Counted from the stretch's first letter, positions 1 to 7,290 are shown. The stretch: 33,827 nucleotides of DNA from Sulfurimonas sp. (GCA_011391635.1 JAABQD010000012.1:1-33827); one strand, 5' to 3'. A program made the numbers and translations. Notes: generated by a model not told the origin, from the letters alone.

Positions 1-189
1 GACATGGACGAGTTTTTGGTTGCCATTGGCAATATTGCAAAAGCAAAAGGAATGACACAGATTGCCAAAGATACAGGGCTTGGTCGTGAGAGTCTCTATA
101 AAACTTTTGCAGAAGGTTCGCAACCAAAGTTTGAAACGGTTATGAAAGTTCTCAATTCATTTGGTGTAAAACTTCGGGCTACGGCGTAA
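1..189 (+). CDS. HI1420-type addiction module antitoxin (5' end cut off)
   Basis: This is the C-terminal part of a small helix-turn-helix antitoxin. The frame is open to the first base of the window, so the true start is outside and only about 62 codons are visible. The stretch with MTQIAKDTGLGRESLYKTF and the ending GVKLRA match the family of putative addiction-module antidotes typified by HI1420, which are normally about 100 residues long. In such pairs the antitoxin follows a RelE-like (HI1419) toxin gene, binds the toxin and represses the operon; the toxin would lie upstream, outside the window, which is inference. The helix-turn-helix is the Q-I-A-K-D-T-G-L-G-R-E-S-L-Y segment. The gene converges on the ATPase/nuclease-like pair. 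Confidence 0.75.
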   Translation, partial: DMDEFLVAIGNIAKAKGMTQIAKDTGLGRESLYKTFAEGSQPKFETVMKVLNSFGVKLRATA

Positions 190-312
190 AATATGTTGGC
201 ATGTGGAACGAGAAAGATATAATCGAAAGAACCTCTAATAAAAAAAGGATAAACATCCTTGGTAGCTAAATTATCGTAGGTTAAATTGTAGAGTTTATGC
301 CGTTATTTTTAC
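190..312. other. Intergenic region between convergent genes
   Basis: The 123 bp between the antitoxin and the converging nuclease-like gene hold one copy of the dispersed 10-mer (198-207) and a short dyad AAGGAT-AAAC-ATCCTT near 246-261. No run of T follows the dyad, so a terminator role is only possible. I see no RNA gene or further reading frame. Confidence 0.5.
198..207 (+). repeat. GGCATGTGGA motif, intergenic copy
   Basis: This exact copy sits just after the stop codon of the antitoxin gene, with the extended form TTGGCATGTGGAA. Confidence 0.85.
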
Positions 313-855
313 TTAACATTGTAAATTTTTAGATGTTTTCTTTTGAAATAATTCTGTAAAAAAATTAACATTATTAGTGTAAATTGCTTTAACAATCCCT
401 TTTTCTTTATATTGTTCTAAGTCAAATTGTATAGCACCTTTTGCGACTCCACATTTATATCTGTCTTTCGGTTCTGTACAATTTTTATAGCATACACAAT
501 AGATAAAGTTATAATCATCTTTAGAAATATTTAACTCACCAAGCAATATATCCAACTCGGTTTTTCCATCTTTTAATTTTTCTTTAATCTCAATCTTATT
601 TTTATTGAGTTGCGATGGCTTTTGATTTTTAAACTCTATGCAGTATATATCACTATTATCAATATACAGTGCATCAAAAGATTTTGGTCGCTTATTAGAG
701 TCAGGATATTTTATGCTAATAATTTGATCAAAATTTATTACTTCTTGACTCTCGTCAGTACACAAATTAACTTTATTTTCATCATCAAAACTAGTTATTT
801 TAAAGGTGCTTTTATAAGAAGAGTAATCTCGAATAAACTGACTAATATCAGCCAT
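313..855 (-). CDS. Hypothetical protein with D...ExK nuclease-like motif, partner of AAA ATPase
   Basis: I do not recognise a named family for this 180-residue protein. Residues 60-76 read F-D-A-L-Y-I-D...I-Y-C-I-E-F-K, which fits the core of PD-(D/E)XK nucleases: D61 at the end of one strand, then E74-x-K76 on the next, followed by a long charged helix at 86-106. Such a fold would bind one or two metal ions and cut DNA or RNA. There is no signal peptide or membrane segment. The start codon overlaps the end of the upstream ATPase gene by 8 bp, so the two are translated as one unit. The domain assignment is inferred from a short motif; a degenerate, non-catalytic version is also possible. Five cysteines (120, 122, 126, 135, 180) show no clear metal-site pattern. 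Confidence 0.55.
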   Translation of the reverse strand: MADISQFIRDYSSYKSTFKITSFDDENKVNLCTDESQEVINFDQIISIKYPDSNKRPKSFDALYIDNSDIYCIEFKNQKPSQLNKNKIEIKEKLKDGKTELDILLGELNISKDDYNFIYCVCYKNCTEPKDRYKCGVAKGAIQFDLEQYKEKGIVKAIYTNNVNFFTELFQKKTSKNLQC

Positions 856-1885
856 GTACTAACGCCTCACTATCCATCTTTTCAAACTCTTCAAATGGTT
901 CAGACAATTTATTAAAAATTTCAGCTAGAGTTTTACTGTTACTTTCTTCTATCTGTTCAATTTTAGCATCATGTGCAAGATAAAAATTTGAGTTAACTTT
1001 TTCCAATTCGCTATATCTTTGGAGTGCTTCTACCATATATGGGCTATGAGAGTTTACTAAAACTGTTACTCCATTTTTAACTAACTGAACAATGATTTTT
1101 GCCATTGCAAGTTGCCATTTTGGGTGTAGATGAACCTCTGGTTCATCTAAAATTAAACAGATTTTTTGATTAAAAAAACGATTTTCATTTAATAATTGCA
1201 GTAGTCCAAAAGATTTAATGCCAAAAGCAGTATTTGCCATTTCCATTTTTAATTCTTTGGCTGTTACATATTTATAAAAAAAGAATTTACCGCTTTCAAG
1301 CTTAAATTTACCACTTATAATACTTTGAATATCTTCTTGTATTTTTGTTTGAATTTGAATCTTTGGAAATGGATTTGGTCGTGAAATTTTGTCAAATAAA
1401 TCCCAAATCACGTATGGGTATGTGATATCAAAATCAAGACCATAATCAAACTTTTGTCCCTGTTTCATCTTCCCTATACTGTTAAAAAAGTCCACCATGT
1501 CAAATACAATTGGAGATTGTATAATAGTTGCATCAAAGAAAAGGCGATTTTCTTGATTATTACCTCTTCGAAACTCTTTGACATAATTTTTATCAATAAT
1601 GTGAGCATAAGCTATTTCTTTTTTTCCATTATCTAATAACGATATAATTCCATCTTGGGAAACATTTCCATCAAAAACTAAATTAAGTCTTGTTGCCAAT
1701 ATTTCTTTTTCTTTATACTGTGAATCGTTTTTTCGTCCAGCTATATTATCAGATTTAATAAGTGCAAATAACGCTTTACCTAATGTACTCTTTCCTGTAT
1801 CATTTTCACCAGCTATGACCGTGAGACCATCAATCTTTACATTAGCCTCTTGAATCATACCGATATTTCTAAGATGAAGTTCCAT
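848..1885 (-). CDS. OLD/RecF-like AAA family ATPase
   Basis: This 345-residue protein is an SMC/RecF-type ABC ATPase of the AAA_15/AAA_21 kind. It opens with a strand and then Walker A, GENDTGKST at residues 26-34. The C-terminal half carries Walker B with LILDEPEVHLHP (244-255) and the switch histidine in NSHSP (278-282), the usual order in OLD, PtuA and AriA proteins. There is no TOPRIM nuclease domain attached, so it is shorter than OLD nucleases. ATPases of this type commonly sense phage or damaged DNA and control a partner effector; the overlapping downstream gene is the candidate effector. A defence role is inference from this arrangement. Expression probably starts at the promoter near 1926-1931. 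Confidence 0.8.
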   Translation of the reverse strand: MELHLRNIGMIQEANVKIDGLTVIAGENDTGKSTLGKALFALIKSDNIAGRKNDSQYKEKEILATRLNLVFDGNVSQDGIISLLDNGKKEIAYAHIIDKNYVKEFRRGNNQENRLFFDATIIQSPIVFDMVDFFNSIGKMKQGQKFDYGLDFDITYPYVIWDLFDKISRPNPFPKIQIQTKIQEDIQSIISGKFKLESGKFFFYKYVTAKELKMEMANTAFGIKSFGLLQLLNENRFFNQKICLILDEPEVHLHPKWQLAMAKIIVQLVKNGVTVLVNSHSPYMVEALQRYSELEKVNSNFYLAHDAKIEQIEESNSKTLAEIFNKLSEPFEEFEKMDSEALVHG

Positions 1886-1925
1886 TTTGCATTACCTTAT
1901 AGTATATAAATATTTGTATATGCGG

Positions 1926-1931
1926 ATTATA
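1926..1931 (-). promoter_or_regulatory. Likely -10 box for the ATPase/nuclease-like operon
   Basis: Read on the minus strand this is TATAAT, about 40 bp upstream of the ATPase start codon. It touches one arm of an inverted repeat. Confidence 0.5.
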
Positions 1932-1962
1932 GCGAAATCTGATTTTAGTCAACATTTCGCTA
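1930..1962. promoter_or_regulatory. Perfect 9-bp inverted repeat, candidate operator
   Basis: TAGCGAAAT (1930-1938) and ATTTCGCTA (1954-1962) are exact inverted copies separated by 15 bp. They span the -10 to -35 interval of the promoter for the ATPase operon, so a bound dimeric repressor would block it. The site also lies in the only space between this operon and the divergent nifE. Confidence 0.5.
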
Positions 1963-1983
1963 AAACTAAATTAATCCCCTTTC

Positions 1984-1999
1984 TCGAACAAAACTTGCA
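1984..1999 (+). promoter_or_regulatory. Possible weak sigma-54 promoter for nifE
   Basis: TCGAAC-N5-TTGCA has the spacing of a -24/-12 promoter and an intact TTGCA, but the conserved GG at -24 is CG here. It lies 34 bp before the nifE start, a suitable distance. The presence of rpoN near the nif genes makes it worth noting, but the lost G makes it uncertain. Confidence 0.3.
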
Positions 2000-2033
2000 G
2001 TAGTACCGTTAATACAACTCCAAAGGGGTATTT

Positions 2034-3395
2034 ATGGTAAGTCGTGCAAAGATAAAAGAGCTTATGAACGAGAGTGCTTGTTCGCATAACAAAGATAAGA
2101 AAAAAGGTGAGGGGTGTGATATGCCCAAACCTGGTATGGCGGCGGGTGGCTGTGCTTTTGATGGGGCACAGATTTCGCTTTTTCCTTATGCCGATGCAGT
2201 GCATTTGGTGCATGGTCCGCAAACTTGTCTGGGTGCTTCTTGGGAGACGCGTGAGACACTCAGCTCCTACTCTGGACGCAACCACACCGTGATGGGTTTT
2301 ACCACGGGTATCACGACAAACGATGTTATTTTTGGCGGAGACAAACGCCTCTCTAGCTCTGTCGATTACATTGTAGAGCATTACGCTCCTGAGGCGATTT
2401 TCGTCTATTCTACTTGTGTTACGGCTATGGTTGGCGACGATATTGACATGACTTGCAAAAAAGCAAGTGAAAAACATGCCATTCCTGTTGTTCCCGTCCA
2501 TGCTCCTGGATTTGTTGGTGGGAAAAATCTCGGTTCTCGTCTGGCTGGTGAAGCGGTTTTGGAGCATCTTATAGGCACAAAAGAGCCAGAATTTACAACG
2601 CCTTACGACATCAATCTCATCGGCGATTACAATGTTACGGGCGATATGTGGGAGTATCTTCCTCTGTTTGAGAAAATCGGCATCCGAGTGCTAAGTTCCC
2701 TCAGCGGAGATGGGCGTGTGGGCAACATCCGCACAGCGCATCGAGCAAAACTTAATGTCATCGTCTGTGCAAAATCACTCATAACTCTGTGTCGTAAAAT
2801 GCAAGAAAACTACGACATTCCTTGGGTTTCTGTCTCTTTTTATGGAAAACGCGATACTTCGTTTGCAATCATGGAAATCGTCAAGGCACTCGGCGATGAG
2901 GCACTTATCCAAAAAGCAAAAGAGGTAATTGCCGAAGAGGAAGCGAAACTTGAAGAGAAACTTTTACCCTATAAAAAGTTGTTTGCAGGGAAAAAAGCTG
3001 TTCTCAACACGGGCGGAAATAAAGCGTGGTCGATTGCTTCGGGGCTTCAAGATTTGGGCATCGAAGTTGTGGCTACTTCTGTGCGTAAATCGACCGCAGA
3101 GGACAAAGAAAAAGCGAGAGAATATCTCGGAGTTGAGGGTATTTTGATGATGGCTCCCGCTTCCGAACAGTCTAAAATCATCGATGAAAAAAATGCAGAT
3201 ATTTTACTCGCAGGTGGGCGAAGTCTCTACACCGCCATCAAGAAAAAAATCTCTTTTATCGATGTCAATCAAGAGAAAAAAGTGAGCTACGGCGGATACA
3301 ACGGACTGCTCAATCTTGCAGAAGATTTGAAGTACGCTTTTTCCAATCCAGTCTTTGCAAATGTTTCCAAAAAAGCACCGTGGGAGGCACAATAA
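2034..3395 (+). CDS. nifE: Nitrogenase FeMo-cofactor assembly protein NifE
   Basis: NifE is the alpha-like half of the NifE2N2 scaffold on which the NifB-derived Fe-S cluster becomes FeMo-cofactor in the cytoplasm. The 453-residue length is normal. Family markers are GGCAFDGAQ (38-46) with C40, HGPQTCLGASW with C65, VYSTCVTAMVGDD with C128, and C245 in the segment NVIVCAKSL; these correspond to cluster-binding cysteines of the NifD/NifE group. The start codon follows AAAGGGG at a good distance. The gene begins an operon-like run that ends with nifZ, and its stop codon overlaps the nifN start by one base. Its opening stretch is visibly richer in G and C than the flanking defence genes. Confidence 0.96.
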   Translation: MVSRAKIKELMNESACSHNKDKKKGEGCDMPKPGMAAGGCAFDGAQISLFPYADAVHLVHGPQTCLGASWETRETLSSYSGRNHTVMGFTTGITTNDVIFGGDKRLSSSVDYIVEHYAPEAIFVYSTCVTAMVGDDIDMTCKKASEKHAIPVVPVHAPGFVGGKNLGSRLAGEAVLEHLIGTKEPEFTTPYDINLIGDYNVTGDMWEYLPLFEKIGIRVLSSLSGDGRVGNIRTAHRAKLNVIVCAKSLITLCRKMQENYDIPWVSVSFYGKRDTSFAIMEIVKALGDEALIQKAKEVIAEEEAKLEEKLLPYKKLFAGKKAVLNTGGNKAWSIASGLQDLGIEVVATSVRKSTAEDKEKAREYLGVEGILMMAPASEQSKIIDEKNADILLAGGRSLYTAIKKKISFIDVNQEKKVSYGGYNGLLNLAEDLKYAFSNPVFANVSKKAPWEAQ

Positions 3396-4720
3396 TGGAA
3401 AATGTACCAAAAATAGAACTCAGCAAACACGAGCATAAACCGCTTCAAGTCAACCCCATAAAACTCTCACAACCGATGGGTTCGGCTTTGGCTTTTATGG
3501 GAATCAAAAACTGTATGCCACTTATGCACGGCTCACAAGGGTGTGCCTCATATGCCAAAGTTTTTTTTACCCGTCATTACAACGAGCCGATTCCTTTGTA
3601 CAACACTTCTGTGGGCGATATCACTGCTATTTTGGATGGTGGAGATTACTCTATTTTGATGGCGATTGAGAACATTACAAAGAAAAACACTACGCTCAAA
3701 CCAGAACTCATAGGGCTTTGCACAACAGGACTTACAGAGACCAAAGGCGACGATGTCCGTAATGTTGCAACGCACATAGAAATTCCTTACTGCTATGTAA
3801 ATACGCCTGATTATGAGGGCGGAATGGAGAGCGGTTGGGCACTCACAGCAAAAGCACTCATCAAACAGCATACAAAAGAGACAAGCACGATAGACACAGA
3901 CAAACTTTTACTACTTCCACATGCCAGTATCCAGCCCATAGAAGTGGAAAAAATCAAGGAGTTTTGTGAGAGTTTCGGATTTGAAACTTACGCTTTGCCC
4001 GATTTATCGACCTCTTTGGATGGCTATTTGAGTCAAAATCAAGGCAAACTTGGAACTGGAGCGATAGGGATAGAAGAGATACGAGAGCTTGGAACTTGTG
4101 CAACTATTGTGAGCATCGGGTCATCTATGCAAATCGCAGCAAAAGCACTTTTGGAGAAAAACTCAAATATTTTGCATTTGCATTTTGACCATCTTATGGG
4201 ACAAGAAAAAAGTGACAATTTTGTAAGTGCTTTGATGAAAATACGACAAAACGAGCCAAAAGCATCCATAAAAAGATGGAGAGGAAGACTTCAAGATGCG
4301 ATGCTTGACAGCCATTTTCTTATTGGTTCATCGCATTTTGTCATTAGTGGTGAACCTGATATGTGTGTTGGCATGTGCGAACTCTTGCAAAGTGTCGGAG
4401 GCACTGTTGATGCGGTAATTGCGACGGTTTACAGCAGTGTTTTGCAGACAATAAGTGCGAAAAATGTCTTTGTTGGTGACCTCGAAGATGCAGTTCCTTA
4501 CTTTGAAAATGCAGATTTAGTCATAAGTAACTACCATGCAGAACGATTATTGCACATGCAAGAGAGACATACAGGATTGATTCTTAGAGGATTTCCAAAC
4601 TACGAAGAGTTAGGAAATCAACTTAAAAATGACCAGCTTTATGAGGGAAGTACTTACTTTCTTTTTGAAGTGGCAAATAAACTAAGGGAAATAAAACATC
4701 ATGGAAACATCAATGAATAA
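3395..4720 (+). CDS. nifN: Nitrogenase FeMo-cofactor assembly protein NifN
   Basis: NifN is the beta-like partner of NifE in the cofactor scaffold. The N-terminus with NPIKLSQPMGSALAFMGI, C-M-P-L-M-H-G-S-Q-G-C and the following F-F-T-R-H-Y-N-E-P-I-P-L is characteristic of NifN and separates it from NifK, which has a longer N-terminus. The frame could start from a GTG at 3380, but GGGAGG at 3382-3387 sits 7 bp before the ATG at 3395, and that ATG shares its first base with the nifE stop codon, so coupled translation from 3395 is preferred (441 residues). The end overlaps nifX by 20 bp. One copy of the dispersed 10-mer is embedded in a P-H-A codon triplet. Confidence 0.95.
   Translation: MENVPKIELSKHEHKPLQVNPIKLSQPMGSALAFMGIKNCMPLMHGSQGCASYAKVFFTRHYNEPIPLYNTSVGDITAILDGGDYSILMAIENITKKNTTLKPELIGLCTTGLTETKGDDVRNVATHIEIPYCYVNTPDYEGGMESGWALTAKALIKQHTKETSTIDTDKLLLLPHASIQPIEVEKIKEFCESFGFETYALPDLSTSLDGYLSQNQGKLGTGAIGIEEIRELGTCATIVSIGSSMQIAAKALLEKNSNILHLHFDHLMGQEKSDNFVSALMKIRQNEPKASIKRWRGRLQDAMLDSHFLIGSSHFVISGEPDMCVGMCELLQSVGGTVDAVIATVYSSVLQTISAKNVFVGDLEDAVPYFENADLVISNYHAERLLHMQERHTGLILRGFPNYEELGNQLKNDQLYEGSTYFLFEVANKLREIKHHGNINE
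3916..3925 (-). repeat. GGCATGTGGA motif in nifN
   Basis: The complement TCCACATGCC encodes part of L-P-H-A-S in NifN. Confidence 0.85.
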
Positions 4721-5120
4721 TTCAATTAAAGTAGCCTTTGCAACAAAAGATATGAAAACCGTGAACGCACACTTTGGCGGAGCAAAAGAGTTCGCTGTGT
4801 ATAGCGTTTCAAAAGATGGTTTTGATTTGGACAGAGTTATAAAAACAGATACAGAGAGTTTAGAAGGCGATGACAAATCAGACTTCAAAGTAAAAGCACT
4901 TAGTGGTGTAAGTATCGTTTACTGTGAATCTATCGGTGGAACTGCGGCTGCAAAAGTCATCCGTGGCGGTATAAACCCGATGAAAGTGCAAGAAGATAGC
5001 AAAATCGAAGATGTACTCCAAGACCTTGTTACCATGATAAACGGCAATCCTCCGCCTTGGGTTAAAAAAATAATGAACATAGAAACAACCGAAGATGTGC
5101 GTTTAGCACGCTGGGCATAA
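4701..5120 (+). CDS. nifX: Nitrogen fixation protein NifX
   Basis: NifX is a small carrier that binds the NifB-derived cluster and passes FeMo-cofactor precursors to or from NifEN. The 139-residue protein has the domain signature near the N-terminus, V-A-F-A-T-K-D...V-N-A-H-F-G-G-A-K-E-F-A-V-Y, shared by NifX, NafY and the C-terminus of NifB. Two in-frame ATGs (4701 and 4713) lie inside the end of nifN; 4701 has AAGGGA upstream and is used here, though 4713 gives an N-terminus closer to the family. The DUF269 gene follows after 10 bp. Confidence 0.92.
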   Translation: METSMNNSIKVAFATKDMKTVNAHFGGAKEFAVYSVSKDGFDLDRVIKTDTESLEGDDKSDFKVKALSGVSIVYCESIGGTAAAKVIRGGINPMKVQEDSKIEDVLQDLVTMINGNPPPWVKKIMNIETTEDVRLARWA

Positions 5121-5130
5121 GGGAAAAAAT

Positions 5131-5586
5131 ATGAGCGAGAAACTTGAAGCAAACGCGTTTACAGAAGAGCTGATTCGTCAACTCAGAGCAGCTGACCAAT
5201 TTGGTAACTGGTCAAAGATGAGTGATGAAGAGTTGCTGATAAAAAAGTATGTAAAAACCAAAGAGGATTTGAGAAGTATCCCTATTATCGCCGACATTGA
5301 TGAGATGCTCATCGGCGAAATTAAGATGATGTTCAAAGCCATTGCGTTGCAGTTTGAGAGAAAAACTGGTGTGATGTGTAATGTTGTTATGGAGATGAGT
5401 CATGAGGGTTTTGGGCGTTGCATCGTGTTTGCAGGTCGCATTATTTTGGTAGATAAATACTTCAAAGACGCACACCGTTTTGGGTTTCGCACACTAGAAA
5501 AACTCTATGAAGAGGGACAAAACTACCTCGATAAGTCGTACGAAGCGTTCGCACAGTACCAACCTTGTATAAAAGAAAATGATTAG
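5131..5586 (+). CDS. NifX-associated nitrogen fixation protein (DUF269)
   Basis: This 151-residue protein belongs to the NifX-associated family (DUF269), found almost always directly after nifX in diazotrophs. Recognisable stretches are F-T-E-E-L-I-R-Q-L-R-A-A-D near the N-terminus, E-M-S-H-E-G-F-G-R, and G-R-I-I-L-V-D-K-Y-F-K-D-A-H-R-F-G-F near the C-terminus. The molecular function of the family is unsettled; its position implies a helper role in cofactor maturation. AAGGGAAAAAA lies just before the ATG. nifF begins 9 bp after its stop codon. Confidence 0.92.
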   Translation: MSEKLEANAFTEELIRQLRAADQFGNWSKMSDEELLIKKYVKTKEDLRSIPIIADIDEMLIGEIKMMFKAIALQFERKTGVMCNVVMEMSHEGFGRCIVFAGRIILVDKYFKDAHRFGFRTLEKLYEEGQNYLDKSYEAFAQYQPCIKEND

Positions 5587-5595
5587 GAGAAAAAG

Positions 5596-6126
5596 ATGGC
5601 AAATGTAGGAATTTTTGTAGGAAGCAGTGGCGGAGTAACACTTGGAGCGGCAGAAAAATTACAAGAGTTATTTGATAGTTCAGAATTAATTAATATGGAA
5701 GAGGATTATGATGGACTTGAGCAATTCGATGATTTTGATATTTTGCTCATAGGAAGCTCTACTTGGGGACAGGGCGACCCGCAGAGAGATTGGGTTGATG
5801 TTTTATATGAGATGCAAAATGATGAGCCAGATTTGAGCGGTAAAAAAGTTGCATTTTTTGGAGCAGGGGATCAAAAGACGCATGGCGAACACTTTGTAAG
5901 TGCTTTGGCAAAAATGGAAGAAGTGTTCAAAAAGTGCGGTGCAAAAACTGGTTTTGGCTACACCTCGACTGCTGGATATGAGTATAAATTCTCTTTAGCA
6001 GAAAAAGATGGAAAATTTTGTGGACTTGCGATAGATGATATCAATCAAGAAGATGAAACATCCAAAAGAGTTAGTGTATGGGCAGAACAACTCAAAAAAG
6101 AGATGGGCATAGAAGATGATGACTAA
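5596..6126 (+). CDS. nifF: Flavodoxin, probable electron donor to nitrogenase
   Basis: The 176-residue product is a long-chain flavodoxin that carries electrons on FMN. The phosphate-binding loop is GSSGGVTLG at residues 9-17, the middle FMN loop is SSTWGQGDPQRDW (54-66), and the second loop contains FFGAGDQKTHGEHF. The loop near the N-terminus differs from the more common G-T-D-T-G-N-T form but keeps the small and hydroxyl residues needed for the FMN phosphate. Its place between DUF269 and nifW, inside the nif operon, points to NifF rather than a general flavodoxin. AGGAGAAAAAG precedes the ATG, and the stop codon overlaps nifW by 11 bp. Confidence 0.9.
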   Translation: MANVGIFVGSSGGVTLGAAEKLQELFDSSELINMEEDYDGLEQFDDFDILLIGSSTWGQGDPQRDWVDVLYEMQNDEPDLSGKKVAFFGAGDQKTHGEHFVSALAKMEEVFKKCGAKTGFGYTSTAGYEYKFSLAEKDGKFCGLAIDDINQEDETSKRVSVWAEQLKKEMGIEDDD

Positions 6127-6496
6127 ACTTCAAGAGTTTGAAACACTCACAGACACAGAAGATTTTTTTGATTTTTTTGATTTGGCATATGATGAAAAAC
6201 TTGTTTATGTCAAACGCTTCCATATCATGAAAAAATATGGCGAAATGATTGAAAAAGCAAAAGAGCAAAATTTGATGAGCGATGAGAAAAAATTGGATTA
6301 CTACAAATTTGCTCTCATAAGTGTCTATAAAAACTTTGAAAATGGCTACGCTCCATCTGCCGCAGATATCTGGTCGATGTTTGATAAGCCTTCGGCATGT
6401 GGAAGTTGTTCGACAGCTACGAGTTGCAATTCCGTTGAGGAGGTTTCAAGTGGAGTTCACGCCTGCACAAGCCAACCAAGTCTCAGCTTCAACTAA
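6116..6496 (+). CDS. nifW: Nitrogenase-protective protein NifW with cysteine-rich tail
   Basis: NifW associates with the MoFe protein and helps protect it from oxygen or aids its maturation. The match is D-F-F-D-L-A-Y-D-E-K-L-V-Y-V-K-R-F-H-I-M-K-K-Y and then Y-Y-K-F-A-L-I-S-V-Y-K-N-F-E, the conserved core of the family. The core ends near residue 90. After it comes a tail with C96, C99, C105 and C117 (A-C-G-S-C-S-T-A-T-S-C), which I do not recall in other NifW proteins. The last part of the tail is encoded in the 47 bp that also encode the start of nifZ. A copy of the dispersed 10-mer supplies the A-C-G codons. Confidence 0.85.
   Translation: MMTKLQEFETLTDTEDFFDFFDLAYDEKLVYVKRFHIMKKYGEMIEKAKEQNLMSDEKKLDYYKFALISVYKNFENGYAPSAADIWSMFDKPSACGSCSTATSCNSVEEVSSGVHACTSQPSLSFN
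6394..6403 (+). repeat. GGCATGTGGA motif in nifW
   Basis: It encodes A-C-G in the cysteine-rich tail of NifW. Confidence 0.85.
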
Positions 6497-6848
6497 AGAT
6501 GAAATTCTTCCTGTTTTTCATTTAGGACAGCGTGTTCGTATAACAAAACCCATCAAAAATGATGGCTCAAACCCATTCCATGAACCAAATGCAGTTTTAG
6601 TTCCGAGTGGTGCTGAGGGGTATGTAAAGTTTATCGGCGATTGGCTTCAAGTGATTCGTATCTATGAGGTGCATTTCATAGAAGAGGGCGATACGTATGG
6701 GTGTCGTGAAGCGGAGTTAGAAGCTATAGATGATGTCGATGGTTACGATGAAATAGAAGAAGAACTCAGATGGATTCGTGAACATAAAGCAGAAAAAGAA
6801 GCTAAAAAAGCAGCTCTCGATTTGCAATCCCAAAGAGAAGGAGAATAA
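6450..6848 (+). CDS. nifZ: Nitrogen fixation protein NifZ, GTG start inside nifW
   Basis: NifZ acts in maturation of the P-cluster of the MoFe protein. The domain is seen in R-V-R-I-T-K-P-I-K-N-D-G-S, then G-A-E-G-Y-V-K-F-I-G-D-W-L-Q-V-I-R-I-Y-E-V-H-F and G-C-R-E-A-E-L. The frame is open as far back as 6321, but a strong ribosome binding site GAGGAGG at 6437-6443 lies 6 bp before a GTG at 6450, giving a 132-residue protein of sensible length that begins M-E-F-T-P. This start places the first 47 bp inside the end of nifW. The C-terminal part is a charged helix rich in E and K. It is the last gene of the tightly packed nif run. Confidence 0.88.
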   Translation: MEFTPAQANQVSASTKDEILPVFHLGQRVRITKPIKNDGSNPFHEPNAVLVPSGAEGYVKFIGDWLQVIRIYEVHFIEEGDTYGCREAELEAIDDVDGYDEIEEELRWIREHKAEKEAKKAALDLQSQREGE

Positions 6849-6887
6849 CCAGATTTTTGTGATTATGAGCAATGATTCAAATGTGTA

Positions 6888-6903
6888 GGGGTTATCTTTT
6901 GCA
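6888..6903 (+). promoter_or_regulatory. Probable sigma-54 promoter for the ferredoxin gene
   Basis: The sequence GGGGTT-N5-TTGCA keeps the invariant GG-N10-GC core of -24/-12 promoters with exact spacing (GG at 6889-6890, GC at 6901-6902). It lies in the gap after nifZ, about 90 bp before the ferredoxin start. No activator site could be identified. Confidence 0.45.
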
Positions 6904-6923
6904 GTTTTGCTAAAGAGAGGAAC

Positions 6924-6942
6924 AAGCGTCAAACAGACGCTT
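6924..6942 (+). terminator. Stem-loop after the nif run
   Basis: AAGCGTC and GACGCTT form a perfect 7-bp stem with a 5-base loop, followed by TATTAATG. The lack of a T run makes it a weak terminator; because it lies downstream of the sigma-54-like site, it may instead shape the ferredoxin leader RNA. Confidence 0.4.
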
Positions 6943-6993
6943 TATTAATGTTTAGTCAGCCGTATGACTAAAAATAAAACAAAGGAAAAAACA

Positions 6994-7284
6994 ATGACAA
7001 CACGCGTAGAAATTATAAATGACTTTTTGGCAATCAATGTTATACCAGGCAAAACGATTCAAGACATAGTTGAAGCTTCTGGAAGTGCACTTCCATTTGG
7101 TTGTCGTGATGGTGAGTGTGGTACTTGTGTTGTAAGCATCGAATCAGGAATGGAATTTTTGAGTGATGTAACAGACAAAGAGGTAAAAGTAATGAAAATG
7201 TTAAATGAAACAAGTCCAAAAGCACGTCTTTCATGCCAAATGAAAATCGTAAAATCAAATGGTGTAATCCGTCTTAAATACTAA
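6994..7284 (+). CDS. 2Fe-2S ferredoxin
   Basis: This 96-residue protein is a plant-type 2Fe-2S ferredoxin. The ligands are C37, C42 and C45 in G-C-R-D-G-E-C-G-T-C and C81 in L-S-C-Q. Ferredoxins of this kind are frequent near nif genes, where they give electrons to nitrogenase reductase or to cofactor assembly. The frame is open from an ATG at 6964, but no ribosome binding site precedes it; AAAGGA at 6981-6986 lies 7 bp before the ATG at 6994, so the shorter form is used. It follows nifZ by 145 bp and seems to have its own promoter. The gene ends directly before a cluster of the dispersed 10-mer. Confidence 0.88.
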   Translation: MTTRVEIINDFLAINVIPGKTIQDIVEASGSALPFGCRDGECGTCVVSIESGMEFLSDVTDKEVKVMKMLNETSPKARLSCQMKIVKSNGVIRLKY

Positions 7285-7290
7285 AAAACT

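Noticed and set aside
313..1885. Assignment of the ATPase pair to PARIS, Gabija or Septu
   Set aside because: The partner is neither DUF4435/TOPRIM, UvrD-like helicase nor HNH nuclease, and the ATPase lacks a fused TOPRIM domain.
1971..2567. 198-codon minus-strand frame opposite nifE
   Set aside because: It lies entirely against the well-supported nifE gene and its start region, has no family resemblance and no ribosome binding site; it is a shadow of a GC-richer gene.
6321..6449. Longer start for nifZ
   Set aside because: The added residues are the out-of-frame reading of nifW and have no NifZ likeness, while a strong ribosome binding site marks the GTG at 6450.
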